Assembly (NCBI GenBank): GCA_963920705.1
Contig: OY987233.1
Location: 1,488,001-1,552,000 of the forward strand
Length of the DNA: 64,000 nucleotides
Direction: 5' to 3'
Origin: Odiellus spinosus
Lineage: Eukaryota > Arthropoda > Arachnida > Opiliones > Phalangiidae
The notes beneath the pieces were generated by a model that was not told the origin of the DNA, did not search any database, and saw only the letters and a program-made list of their open reading frames with translations. The translations under genes and the position numbers were made by a program. Numbering within the stretch: position 1 is the first letter of the stretch; each line of letters starts with the position of its first letter. Shown here piece by piece: positions 29,801-41,589 of the stretch.

Positions 29801-32800
29801 CCCAAGTAAAAATCCACTAATTTCCATAGTATAGGTCCACAAAATACCCAAGTAAAAATCCACTAATTTCCATAGTATAGGTCCACAAAATACCCAAGTA
29901 TAGATCGACAAATTACCCAAGTATAGATCGACAAATTTCCCAAGTATAGATCGACAATTTTCCCAAGTATATATCCGCAAATTTCCCAAGTATAGATCAA
30001 CAAATTACCAAGAATATATCCACAAATTTCCAAAGAATAGATCGACAAATGTCCCAAGTTCAAATCGACTAATTTCCATAGTATAGGCCCACAAAATACC
30101 CAAGAATATAGCCTCAAATTTCCCAAGTATAGATCTAAATTTCTCAAGTATAGATCCAAAAATTTCCCAAGCATAGATCCACAGATTACCAAGCATATAT
30201 GCACAAATTACCAAGAATATATCCACAAATTTCCCAAGTATAAATCCACAAATTTCCCAAGTATAGATCCGCAAATTTCTCAAGTATAGATCCAAAATTT
30301 CCCAACTATAGATCCAAAAATTTCCTAAGTATAGATCAACAAATTACCAAGAATATATCCACAAATTTCCAAAGTATAGATCGAAAAATTTCCCAATATA
30401 GATCCTCAAATTACCAAGTATAGATCCACAAATTTCAGACCATAGATCCACAAATTTACCTAGTATAGATCCACAAATTTACCTAGTATAGATCCACAAA
30501 TTTCCCAATAATAGACCCACCAGTTTAAAAATTATAGATCCACAAACTTCTCAAGAATAGATCCTAAATTTCCCAAGTATAGATCCACAAATTTCCAAAG
30601 TATAGATCCACAAATTTACCAAGTATAGATCAACAAATTACCAAGAATATATGCACAAATTTCCAAAGTATAGATCGACAACTTTCCCCTGTGAAAATCC
30701 ACTAATTTCCATAGTATATGCCCACTAAATACCCAAGAATATATCCACAAATTTCCCAGGCATAGAACATAAATTTCCCAAGTATAGATCCACAAAATTT
30801 TCAAGAATTAATCCACAAATTTTCAAAGTATAAATCTACAAATTTACCAAGTATAGATCAACAAATTACCAAGAATATATCCACAAATTTCCCAAGTATA
30901 GATCCACAAATTTACCAAGTATAGATCCACTAAATTCTTAAGTATAGATAAAAAAATTACCAAGAATAGATCCACAAATTTCCAAAGTATAGATCGACAA
31001 ATTTCCAAAGTATAGATCCACTAATTTCCATAGTATAGATCCACAAATTTCCCAAGTAATAGATCCACAAATTCCCGAGCATAGATCCACAAATTTCCCA
31101 AGAATAGATCCACAAATTTCTCAAGAATAAACCCACCAGTTTCCCAATTATCGATCCACAAATTTCTCAAGCATAGATCCTCAAATTTATCAAGTATAGA
31201 TCCACAAAACTTTCAAGCATTGATCCACAAATTACCCAAGTATAGATCCACAAATTTACCAAGTATAGATCAACAAATAACCAAGAATATATCCACAAAT
31301 TTCCAAAGTATAGATCGACAAATTTTCCAAGTAAAAATCCACTAATTTCCATAGTATAGGTCCACATAATACCCAAGAATATATCCACAAATTTTCCTAG
31401 TATAGATCCACATATTTCCCAAGTATCGATCCGCAAATTTACCAAGTATAGATCCGCAAATTTACCAAGTATAGATCCACAAACTTACCAAGAATATATC
31501 TACAAATTTCGCAAGTAAAAATCCACTAATTTCCATAGTATAGGTCCACAAAATACCCAAGAATATATCCACTAATTTCCCAAGTATAGATCTACAAATT
31601 TCCCAAGTATAGATCTACAAATTTCCCAATATAGATCCACAAATTACCAAGAATATATCCACAAATTACCAAGAATATATCCACAAATTTTCCAAGTATA
31701 TATCCAAAAATTCCTGAGCATAGATCAACAAATTTACCTATTATAGATCCTCAAATTTCCCAAGTATAGATCCACAAATTTCTGAAGAATAGACCCACCA
31801 GTTTCCCAATTATCGATCCACAAATTTCTCAAGCATATATCCTCTAATTTCCCAAAAATAGATCCTCAAAATTTTCAAGCATTGATCCACAAATTTCCCC
31901 AGTATAGATCTACAAATTTCCCATGTATAGATCGACAAATTCCCCAAGTAAAAATCCACTAATTTCCATAGTATAGATCCTAAAATTTCCCAATTATAGA
32001 TCCACAAATTTCTCAAGCATAGATCCTGAAATTTTCCAAGTATAGATCTACCAATTTCAAAAGCATAGATTCAAAAATTTACAAAGTATAGATCAAAAAA
32101 TTACCAAGAATATAGATCTACAGATTTCCCAATATAGATCCTCAAATTACCAAGTATAGATCCACAAATTTCTCAAGTATAGATCCACAAATTCCCGAGC
32201 ATAGATCAACAAATTTCCCAATAATAGACCCACCAGTTTACCAATTATAGATCCACAATTTCTCAAGAATAGATCCTAAATTCCCAAAGTATAGATCTAC
32301 AAATTTCCCAAACATAGATCCACAAATTTACCAAGTATAGATCAACAAATAACCAAGAATATATCCACAAATTTCCAAAGTATAGATCGACAAATTTCCC
32401 AAGAAAAAATCCACTAATTTCCATAGTATAGGTCCACATAATAACCAAGAATATATCAACAAATTTCCCAAGTATAGATCCACAAATTTCCGAGCATAGA
32501 TCCACAAATTCTTCTAGTATTGATCCACAAATTTCCCTAGTATAGATCCGCAAATTTCGCAAGTATAGATCCGCAAATTTCCCAAGTATAGATCCGCAAA
32601 TTTACCAAGTATAGATCCACTAATTTCTTAAGTATAGATAAAAAAATTACCAAGAATAAATCCACAAATTTCCTAAGTATAGATCGACAACTTTTCCAAG
32701 TAAAAATCCACTAATTTCCATAGTATAGGTCCACAAAATACCCAAGAATATATCCACTAATTTCCCAAGTATAGATCCACAAATTACAAATAATATATCC

Positions 32801-33105
32801 ACAAGTTTCCCAAGTATAGATCCACAAATTTTCCAAGTACATATCCAAAAATTCCCGAGCATAGATCCACAAATTTATCTATTATAGATCCACAAATTTC
32901 TCAAGAATAGACCCACCAGTTTCCCAATTATCGATCCACAAATTTCTCAAGCATAGATCGTCAAATTTCCCAATAGATCGACAAAATTTTCAAGCATTGA
33001 TCCACAAATTTCCCCAGTATAGATCTACAAATTTCCCAAGTATAGATCGACAAATTCCCCAAGTAAAAATCCACTAATTTCCATAGTATAGGTCCACAAA
33101 ATACC
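26865..33105. repeat. Tandem duplication of about 3.0-3.26 kb within the satellite
   Basis: Two near-identical copies, about 26865-29895 and 29895-33105. The offset is 3030 bp at the left and about 3257 bp at the right, because the second copy has about 228 extra bases near 30640-30870 (ten monomers) or the first lost them. Confidence 0.75.
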
Positions 33106-33483
33106 CAAGTAAAAATCCACTAATTTCCATAGTATAGGTCCACAAAATACCCAAGAATATATCCACAAATTTCTCAAGCATAGATCCTCAAATTTATAGA
33201 TCAAAAAATTACCAAGAATATATCCACAAATCTCCAAAGTATAGATCGACAAATTTCGCAAGTAAAAATCCACTAATTTCCAATTATATGTCCACAAAAT
33301 ACCCAAGAATATATCCACTAATTTCCCAAGTATAGATCTACAGATTTCCCAATATAGATCCTCAAATTACCAAGTATAGATCCACAAATTTTCGAGCATA
33401 GATCCGCAAATTTACATAGTATAGATCCACAAATTTCCCAATAATAGACCCACCAGTTTACCAATTATAGATCCACAAATTTC

Positions 33484-36400
33484 TCAAGAGTAGATCCTAA
33501 ATTTCCAAAGTATAGATCTACAAATTTCCCAAATATAGATCCACAAATTTACCAAGTATAGATCAACAAATAACCAAGAATATATCCACAAATTTCCAAA
33601 GTATAGATCGACAAATTTCCCAAGAAAAAATCCACTAATTTCCATAGTATAGGTCCACATAATAAACAAGAATATATCAACAAATTTCCCAAGTATAGAT
33701 CCACAAATTTCCGAGCATAGATCCACAAATTCTTCTAGTATTGATCCACAAATTTCTCACGTATAGATCCGCAAATTTCCCCAGTATAGATCCGCAAATT
33801 TACCAAGTATAGATCCACTAATTTCTTAAGTATAGATAAAAAAATTACCAAGAATAAATCCACAAATTTCCAAAGTATAGATCGACAACTTTCCCAAGTA
33901 AAAATCCACTAATTTCCATAGTATAGGTCCACAAAATACCCAAGAATATATCCACTAATTTCCCAAGTATAGATCCACAAATTACAAATAATTTATTCAC
34001 AAATTTCCCAAGTATAGATCCACAAATTTTCCAAGTACATATCCAAAAATTCCCGAGCATAGATCCACAAATTTATCTATTATAGATCCACAAATTTCCC
34101 AAGTATAGATCCACAAATTTCTCAAGAATAGACCCACCAGTTTCCCAATTATCGATCCACAAATTTCTCAAGCATAGATCCTCAAATTTCCCAATAGATC
34201 CACAAAATTTTCAAGCATTGATCCACAAATTTCCCCAGTATAGATCTACAAATTTCCCAAGTATAGATCGACAAATTCCCCAAGTAAAAATCCACTAATT
34301 TCCATAGTGTAGGTCCACAAAATACCCAAGAATATATAGATTCTCAAATTTCCTAATTATAGATCCACAAATTTCTCAAGCATAGATCCTCAAATTTTCC
34401 AAGTATAGATCTACAAATTTCAAATGCATAGATCCAAAAATTTACAAAGTATAGATCAACAAATTACCAAGAATATATCCACAAATTTTAAAAGTACAGA
34501 TCGACAAATTTCCCAAGTAAAAATCCAGTAATTTCCATAGTATAGATCCACAAATTACCAAGAATCTATTCACAAATTACCCAAGTATAGATCCACAAAT
34601 TTCTCAAGTATAGATCCACTAATTTCCCGAGTATAGATCAACAAATTACAAAGAATATATCCACAAATTTCCAAAGTATAGATCGACAAATTTCCCAAGT
34701 ATAGATCGACAAATTTCCCAAGTATAGATCGACAAATTTCTCAAGAATAGATCCTAAATTTCCCAAGCAAAGATCTACAAATTTCACAAGCATAGATCAA
34801 CAAATTACCAAGAATATATCCCCAAATTTCCCAAGTATAGATCCAAAAATTTCCCAAGTATAGATCCACTAATTTCTTAAGTATATCCACAAATTACCCA
34901 AGTATAGATCCACTAATTTCCCGAGTATAGATCAACAAATTACAAAGAATATATCCACAAATTTTAAAAGTATAGATCGACAAATTTCCCAAATTTACCA
35001 AGTATAGATCCACAAATTTCTCAAGAATAGATCCTAAATTTCTACAAATTTCCCAAGCATAGATCAACAAATTACCAAGAATATATCCACAAAATTCCCA
35101 AGTATAGATCCAAAAATTTCCCAAGTATAGATCCACTAATTTCTTAAGTATAGATAAAAAATTACCAAGAATATATCCACAAATTTCCAAAGTATAGATC
35201 GACAACTTTCCCAAGTAAAAATCCACTAATTTCCATAGTATAGGTCCACAAAATACCCAAGAATAGATCCACTAATTTCCCGAGTATAGATCAACAAATT
35301 ACAAAGAATATATCCACAAATTTCCAAAGTATAGATCGACAAATTTCCCAAGTATTGATCCACAAATTTACCAAGTATAGATCAACAAATTACCAAGAAT
35401 ATATCCACTATTTTCCAAAGTATAGATCCACAAATTTCCCAAGTATAGATCCACAAATTTCCCAAGTATAGATCCACAAATTTCCCAAGTATAGATCCAC
35501 AAATTTCCCAAGTATAGATCATCAAAATTTTCAAGCATAGATCCACAAATTTCCCAAGTATAGATCCACAAATTTCTCAAGAATAGATCCTAAATTCCCA
35601 AAGTATAGATCTACAAATTTCCCAAACATAGATCCACAAATTTACCAAGTATAGATCAACAAATAACCAAGAATATATCCACAAATTTCCAAAGTATAGA
35701 TCGACAAATTTCCCAAGAAAAAATCCACTAATTTCCATAGTATAGGTCCACATAATAACCAAGAATATATCAACAAATTTCCCAAGTATAGATCCACAAA
35801 TTTCCGAGCATAGATCCACAAATTCTTCTAGTATTGATCCACAAATTTCTCACGTATAGATCCGCAAATTTCCCCAGTATAGATCCGCAAATTTACCAAG
35901 TATAGATCCACTAATTTCTTAAGTATAGATAAAAAAATTACCAAGAATAAATCCACAAATTTCCAAAGTATAGATCGACAACTTTCCCAAGTAAAAATCC
36001 ACTAATTTCCATAGTATAGGTCCACAAAATACCCAAGAATATATCCACTAATTTCCCAAGTATAGATCCACAAATTACAAATAATTTATTCACAAATTTC
36101 CCAAGTATAGATCCACAAATTTTCCAAGTACATATCCAAAAATTCCCGAGCATAGATCCACAAATTTATCTATTATAGATCCACAAATTTCCCAAGTATA
36201 GATCCACAAATTTCTCAAGAATAGACCCACCAGTTTCCCAATTATCGATCCACAAATTTCTCAAGCATAGATCCTCAAATTTCCCAATAGATCCACAAAA
36301 TTTTCAAGCATTGATCCACAAATTTCCCCAGTATAGATCTACAAATTTCCCAAGTATAGATCGACAAATTCCCCAAGTAAAAATCCACTAATTTCCATAG

Positions 36401-37665
36401 TGTAGGTCCACAAAATACCCAAGAATATATAGATTCTCAAATTTCCTAATTATAGATCCACAAATTTCTCAAGCATAGATCCTCAAATTTTCCAAGTATA
36501 GATCTACAAATTTCAAATGCATAGATCCAAAAATTTACAAAGTATAGATCAACAAATTACCAAGAATATATCCACAAATTTTAAAAGTACAGATCGACAA
36601 ATTTCCCAAGTAAAAATCCAGTAATTTCCATAGTATAGATCCACAAATTACCAAGAATCTATTCACAAATTACCCAAGTATAGATCCACAAATTTCTCAA
36701 GTATAGATCCACTAATTTCCCGAGTATAGATCAACAAATTACAAAGAATATATCCACAAATTTCCAAAGTATAGATCGACAAATTTCCCAAGTATAGATC
36801 GACAAATTTCCCAAGTATAGATCGACAAATTTCTCAAGAATAGATCCTAAATTTCCCAAGCAAAGATCTACAAATTTCACAAGCATAGATCAACAAATTA
36901 CCAAGAATATATCCACAAATTTCCCAAGTATAGATCCAAAAATTTCCCAAGTATAGATCCACTAATTTCTTAAGTATATCCACAAATTACCCAAGTATAG
37001 ATCCACTAATTTCCCGAGTATAGATCAACAAATTACAAAGAATATATCCACAAATTTTAAAAGTATAGATCGACAAATTTCCCAAATTTACCAAGTATAG
37101 ATCCACAAATTTCTCAAGAATAGATCCTAAATTTCTACAAATTTCCCAAGCATAGATCAACAAATTACCAAGAATATATCCACAAAATTCCCAAGTATAG
37201 ATCCAAAAATTTCCCAAGTATAGATCCACTAATTTCTTAAGTATAGATAAAAAATTACCAAGAATATATCCACAAATTTCCAAAGTATAGATCGACAACT
37301 TTCCCAAGTAAAAATCCACTAATTTCCATAGTATAGGTCCACAAAATACCCAAGAATAGATCCACTAATTTCCCGAGTATAGATCAACAAATTACAAAGA
37401 ATATATCCACAAATTTCCAAAGTATAGATCGACAAATTTCCCAAGTATTGATCCACAAATTTACCAAGTATAGATCAACAAATTACCAAGAATATATCCA
37501 CTATTTTCCAAAGTATAGATCCACAAATTTCCCAAGTATAGATCCACAAATTTCCCAAGTATAGATCCACAAATTTCCCAAGTATAGATCCACAAATTTC
37601 TCAAGCATAGATCATCAAAATTTTCAAGCATAGATCCACAAATTTCCCAAGTATAGATCCACAAA
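33484..37665. repeat. Tandem duplication of 2,093 bp within the satellite
   Basis: Copies at about 33484-35576 and 35577-37665 keep a constant offset of 2093 bp (equal to 91 monomers of 23 bp). The same higher-order block, more diverged, is also seen around 7444-9370. Confidence 0.8.
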
Positions 37666-38142
37666 TTTACCAAGTATAGATCGAAAAATTTCCCCAGTAA
37701 AAATCCACTAATTTCCATAGTATAGGTCCACACAATACCCATGAATATATCCACAATTTTCCCAAGTATAGATCCACAAATTTACCTAGTATAAATCCAC
37801 AATTTTCCCAAGTATAGATCCGCAAATTTCCCAAGTATAGATCCGCAAATTTCCCAAGTATAGATCCACAAATTTACCAAGTATATATCGACAAATTTCC
37901 CTAGTAAAAATCCACTAATTTTATAGTATAGGTCCACAAAATACCCAAGAATATATCCACAAATTTCCCAAGTATAGATCCCCAAATTTACCTACTAGAG
38001 ATCAGCAGATTTCCCAAGTATTGATCCACAAATTTACCAAGTATAGATAAATTAATTTCCCAAGTATAGATCAACAAATTACCAAGAATATATCCACAAA
38101 TTTACATAGTATAGATCCACAAATTTCTCATGAATAGACCCA

Positions 38143-38148
38143 CCAGTT
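38143..38148. other. Left target-site duplication of the Polinton (CCAGTT)
   Basis: CCAGTT lies directly outside the left terminal inverted repeat and again directly outside the right one (58285-58290). Six-bp target duplications are typical of Polintons. The uninterrupted satellite variant GACCCACCAGTTTCCC occurs many times in this array (for example near 15884), so the pre-insertion site can be read. Confidence 0.95.
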
Positions 38149-38253
38149 AGTAGTTAGGACCCGCTATTCGAGCGCAACATTACAGAAGGCAGGAAGGAGA
38201 GTTACGAGGGTCTTTTTGCGATAAAGGGTTATTTTTTTTTTTTTTTTTTTTTT
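38149..38253 (+). repeat. Left terminal inverted repeat
   Basis: The first 75 bp (38149-38223) are identical to the reverse complement of 58210-58284. After a 12-bp gap relative to the right end, similarity resumes with AAGGGTTATT and a run of 22 T (38232-38253). Beyond the T run the two ends differ. Confidence 0.95.
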
Positions 38254-38258
38254 CATTT

Positions 38259-38332
38259 TATATGAATGCCACCCGTAATCTTGATACAGAATACCCATAT
38301 TATATGAACGACATCCGTAATCTTGATACAGA
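38259..38332 (+). repeat. Direct repeat pair just inside the left terminal repeat
   Basis: Two copies (38259-38291 and 38301-38332) of a roughly 32-bp unit, TATATGAAnG then CCGTAATCTTGATACAGAA, 42 bp apart. They sit between the T tract and the first TATA box, where protein-binding or promoter elements would be expected. Confidence 0.75.
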
Positions 38333-38344
38333 ACCATGTAGGTG

Positions 38345-38351
38345 TATATAT
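38345..38351 (+). promoter_or_regulatory. TATA-like box of the left structural gene block
   Basis: TATATAT, 41 bp before the ATG of the penton-like gene; the only TATA-like element between the direct repeats and that start. A leader this short suits a compact viral promoter. Prediction only. Confidence 0.45.
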
Positions 38352-38391
38352 GAAGACTCTTGTACCATTGTAAGCCATTCGATGCTGCATC

Positions 38392-39657
38392 ATGTCCATG
38401 TTATCACCGAGCGAGGATAATTTTTTTATCACGTTACCTAGTAACGCTTCTATGCATATTTATCCTGATAATACTAAAACTAGTTATAAAACGCAGTTAG
38501 CAACGACGTTAAATTTAGAAGATGGTAAATGGGAAGCTGGGGTGTCGGAAGTAACTATGCCATCCAAATGGGATAATATTACGGATCGGTATAATGAGTT
38601 TACTGTTAGATACGTTGATTTGTATTACGAGTATAAAACCTTTTTATTTGAGATGAAGGAAGGAGGTTTGATTGAAGAAGATAAATATAATATTATGTTT
38701 ATATACGATACCTTGTTAGAGCTTCTAAACATGTATACAAAGCAACATGGTTTGGTTGATAAAATTAAGTTTTTTATAGCGAGTACATTTGGTGGTAGTA
38801 AATACTTTAATGTTGGATTGAATGACTCTGATATATCTGTTAAATTCCCGCCAGTGTATACCAAGATTTTAGGTATACCCCCTGATAAGACTAATGTTTG
38901 GTTGAGCGGTAAATATACACACGCATTTGCATTTATTGATTTCAGTGTTAAAGATATAGATCTAAGAAATGTTCTACCTATCGAGGTTAGATATAAAGCG
39001 AAAACGGATGATGCAACCCTTAATATAGATCAAAAGAAAGATATGATAATAGTTAAAACTGAAACGTATTCTTTAAAGCGGGGTTCGTATGAAAATATAG
39101 AAGTAGTTTTAGAGGAAATGATTTATTGTCTACCGAATAGAATGCGTCCTTACTTTGAGTTTAAACATAATAAAAACGGAACGGTGAAACTTAAATGCGG
39201 TATAGGATTCAAGCACGTCCCGGGTAATGAATTAACAACCGAGCAAAGAGAATACTTGGACATTTTTGCCGTTAAATTTAGTAAAGATAACCCCGGGTTA
39301 GGAAAGATGTTAGGTTTCGACGATAATCTCCTTGATACGTATCTGGTTAATAATACCGATAGTCAATTCGTGGCTGATATAAATAGAGGCATCATGAGTT
39401 TATTTATTCATACTAACCTCATCTATCCACAGCTGATAGGTGACGCTTGGGGTGGCTTAATTCGAATAATTAGTCGACCAGAGAATAATAAAGATAACAT
39501 ACCTCATAATATAATTTGTAATCCGATAAATTACTACCCTCTACGTGTCTCTAATTTTAACGTGATTGATATTAACATCACTACCGATTCCGAAGCGAAA
39601 ATACCTTTAAATCTGGGAAAAACCGTTGTTATTTTACATTTTCGAAAAAAAAGATAA
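38392..39657 (+). CDS. Polinton penton/minor-capsid-like protein
   Basis: 421 residues from an ATG with a second Met two codons later. The N-terminus (FFITLPSNASMHIYPDNTKT, then WEAGVSEVTMP) matches a family that recurs next to capsid genes in metazoan Polintons, usually annotated only as uncharacterized. Position as first gene, beside a core-like gene and the major capsid candidate, supports a virion role. I infer penton or minor capsid; a jelly-roll fold cannot be shown from sequence by eye, and the length is above that of a bare single jelly-roll. The stop overlaps the next start by one base (TAATG), so translation may be coupled or the genes share a transcript. Confidence 0.65.
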   Translation: MSMLSPSEDNFFITLPSNASMHIYPDNTKTSYKTQLATTLNLEDGKWEAGVSEVTMPSKWDNITDRYNEFTVRYVDLYYEYKTFLFEMKEGGLIEEDKYNIMFIYDTLLELLNMYTKQHGLVDKIKFFIASTFGGSKYFNVGLNDSDISVKFPPVYTKILGIPPDKTNVWLSGKYTHAFAFIDFSVKDIDLRNVLPIEVRYKAKTDDATLNIDQKKDMIIVKTETYSLKRGSYENIEVVLEEMIYCLPNRMRPYFEFKHNKNGTVKLKCGIGFKHVPGNELTTEQREYLDIFAVKFSKDNPGLGKMLGFDDNLLDTYLVNNTDSQFVADINRGIMSLFIHTNLIYPQLIGDAWGGLIRIISRPENNKDNIPHNIICNPINYYPLRVSNFNVIDINITTDSEAKIPLNLGKTVVILHFRKKR

Positions 39658-40028
39658 TGTCAGGGGTAAAAAATCCGTATTATTCGTACTATGTACGTCA
39701 AGCCGGTGGAGGCTTTCAAGGTGCCGTCTTCCAACGCGGTCACGGAATAGGTTCGATATTTAAAAGTCTAGTTCGTTTCATTACACCAATTTTTAAACCG
39801 GCTGTTAAAGCGATGGGAAAAGAAGCGTTGGGTATTGGAACTCGCATGTTCGGTGATATACAAGCGGGTCAGGACCCCAAAAGTTCATTCAAGAGAAACC
39901 TGAAACTCGCAGGATCTAATTTATTACATCAAGCGGGTAATAAAGTAGCCCAATATGGTAGCGGTAAACGCAAGAGAGTAACTCGAAAAAGAAAGATTAA
40001 AAGAAGAAAAACTGATTTTTTACATTAA
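39657..40028 (+). CDS. Small basic virion core-like protein (adenovirus pVI/pX-like features)
   Basis: 123 residues. The N-terminus is Tyr-rich (YYSYYV), followed by R-QAGGG (residues 14-19), a likely maturation-cleavage region, and then an amphipathic hydrophobic segment (about 30-55, GIGSIFKSLVRFITPIFKPA). The C-terminus (about 103-118) is strongly basic (GKRKRVTRKRKIKRRK), suited to DNA binding or nuclear import. This layout, a short Gly-rich leader, membrane-active helix and basic tail, resembles adenoviral core and minor capsid proteins that the viral protease trims. No family is firmly recognised. It starts inside the stop codon of the penton-like gene and precedes the capsid gene by about 40 bp. 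Confidence 0.6.
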   Translation: MSGVKNPYYSYYVRQAGGGFQGAVFQRGHGIGSIFKSLVRFITPIFKPAVKAMGKEALGIGTRMFGDIQAGQDPKSSFKRNLKLAGSNLLHQAGNKVAQYGSGKRKRVTRKRKIKRRKTDFLH

Positions 40029-40071
40029 AAAGAAGAGTGTTAACTGATTAACCTTCCATTTGTTGTTCACG

Positions 40072-41400
40072 ATGGAAGGAATGATGTCCCAATTAGATTT
40101 GTTCTCTGAACCCCTTAGCAATTACAATATCGTAGGAAGTAACGATGTTGAGTTTAAAACCATTAATACGATCACTGATGGTGGACCGCTTGAATTTTTT
40201 ATACCTGGTAACGATGGAAATTATACTGATTTAACAAAAACCAAATTTAAAATTGAAGCTAAAATGGTACAGCAAAATGCCAACGGTGGTTGGGAGGATA
40301 TTACAACGGCAACCCCCAGAGTAGGTCCCGTTAACCTAACGCAATGGGCTCTGTTTTCTCAAGGGGAAGTCTCGTTTAATGATACACCCGTCCAATCATT
40401 GAACACTGTCTTTCCTTACTCGGCTTATACAACGGCTCATTTAAGTTTCGGAGAAGACGCGAAAAAAACCCAATTGCGTTTACAAATGTATTACAAAGAT
40501 AAGTTCTTGACAGGTGATGACATATTTCACGCTGATAATACGGGTATGAAGAGTAGAAAAAACAGAACCGATTCATCACGAACAATCGTAATGATCGGTG
40601 TCCCCCCCTTTGATGTTTGTAAACTGAATAAATTTTTGATAAATAACGTTGATGTTAAATATAAATTTATACGCTCCTCGAATAGTTTTCCGGTTGTATC
40701 TATACCAACAGCGCCAGCGCAAGGCGCGGCTCCGGCCGTTATTAATTATAAATTTATTATCACAGACGCGTCCCTCTATGTTCGAAAAATTAAAATCAAT
40801 CCCGATGTTATGTTAGCTCACGCCATGGTTTTGGAAAAATCAAACTGCATTTATCCCATTAATCAAACGTTAGTTAAGTACTTTAATATTGAAAGCGGAA
40901 ATAGCGACACGGTAAAAGAAAATTTATTCCTTGGTCGAGTTCCGAATAGAGTAACAATAGCCTTCGTGAGAACAACCGGTTTCAACGGTGCTTTAAACGA
41001 AAACCCCTTTGATTTTAAGAATTTAGGGATTTCACAATTATACTTATCGGTGGGTAATAAAAATTACCCCGATCAGGCCTTTCAACCAAAGTTCGATAAC
41101 AAACAATGGACTCGCGAATATATGAGTTTATTTACATCAACCGATACTTATGGAAAAAAAAGAGGAAATGATATCACCTACGAGGACTATGCCAAGGGTA
41201 ACACTTTCTTCGTGATAGATTTAACTCCGGAAGAACAAGCCGGTTCAGAGCATAATTCTATAGCGCAAAATGGCAGTGTACGATTAACTATTAAATATAA
41301 AACACCATTAACCTTCTCCGTGACGTGTATAATCCAAGCCGAATTTGAGAACCAAATATTAATCACGAAAGATCGAAACATTCTTTACAAGTTAGAGTAA
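40072..41400 (+). CDS. Major capsid protein candidate (F54H12.2-like family)
   Basis: 442 residues from the first ATG (MEGMMSQ). The opening QLDLFSEPLSNYNIVGSNDV, the block TDGGPLEFFIPGNDGNYTDL and the later GPVNLTQWALFSQGEVSFND, then FGEDAKKTQLRLQMYYKD, are diagnostic of the metazoan family annotated as F54H12.2-like, which tracks with Polintons. Size and placement between the core-like and integrase genes fit a double jelly-roll major capsid protein. The assignment to capsid is from family context; the fold is inferred. The frame is intact with no premature stop. It ends four bases before a possible 41-codon frame. Confidence 0.75.
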   Translation: MEGMMSQLDLFSEPLSNYNIVGSNDVEFKTINTITDGGPLEFFIPGNDGNYTDLTKTKFKIEAKMVQQNANGGWEDITTATPRVGPVNLTQWALFSQGEVSFNDTPVQSLNTVFPYSAYTTAHLSFGEDAKKTQLRLQMYYKDKFLTGDDIFHADNTGMKSRKNRTDSSRTIVMIGVPPFDVCKLNKFLINNVDVKYKFIRSSNSFPVVSIPTAPAQGAAPAVINYKFIITDASLYVRKIKINPDVMLAHAMVLEKSNCIYPINQTLVKYFNIESGNSDTVKENLFLGRVPNRVTIAFVRTTGFNGALNENPFDFKNLGISQLYLSVGNKNYPDQAFQPKFDNKQWTREYMSLFTSTDTYGKKRGNDITYEDYAKGNTFFVIDLTPEEQAGSEHNSIAQNGSVRLTIKYKTPLTFSVTCIIQAEFENQILITKDRNILYKLE

Positions 41401-41404
41401 GAGG

Positions 41405-41530
41405 ATGGATAAATATATTTACCTCGTTAACCGTAAAGATTTGAATTTGGTTATAACTGTGCGCGATAATATTAGAACGGTATCCTTTGTTTCGTCTCGG
41501 TGGAACTTTGACGTCTTGAAAAATCTTTAA
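41405..41530 (+). CDS. Possible 41-residue protein
   Basis: A short open frame starting four bases after the capsid stop (MDKYIYLVNRKDLNLVITV...) and ending WNFDVLKNL. The strand-rich first half and W-x4-LK ending look faintly like the half-domains of the next gene (VTLNQSVWDSI; KKTTWKRLKQL). It is too short to judge: the spacing and codon make-up allow a real gene, but chance cannot be excluded. Confidence 0.35.
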   Translation: MDKYIYLVNRKDLNLVITVRDNIRTVSFVSSRWNFDVLKNL

Positions 41531-41589
41531 ACGAAATATAAGAAAGAAGAAGCGACAAACACGAATCAATATAATCTTAACCGTTCACC

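Larger units (their letters stand above)
4202..38142. repeat. 23-bp satellite array with higher-order structure
   Basis: About 34 kb of degenerate 23-bp monomers built on AAATTTCCCAAGTATAGATC plus CAC. Monomer variants (for example with CCATAGTATAGGTCC, AAGAATATATCC or GACCCACCAGTTTCCC) recur in a fixed order and make higher-order units of about 0.7-0.85 kb. The reverse strand of the monomer has no stop in any of its three frames, so chance open frames with a 23-residue period (GSILGKFVDLYLGNL, then WIYTWEIC) litter that strand; I do not annotate them as genes. No RNA gene, origin or other unique insertion is visible within it. Confidence 0.95.

Noticed and set aside
4202-38142. CRISPR-like regular short repeats
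   Set aside because: Monomers are adjacent with no unique spacers, degenerate, and in a eukaryotic context; this is satellite DNA.
38232-38253. Poly-T tract as the tail of a retroposon
   Set aside because: It is part of the terminal inverted repeat, mirrored by A17 at the right end; no LINE or SINE sequence is attached.
38625-38864. Minus-strand frame within the penton-like gene
   Set aside because: No start context and no domain; shadow of the plus-strand gene.
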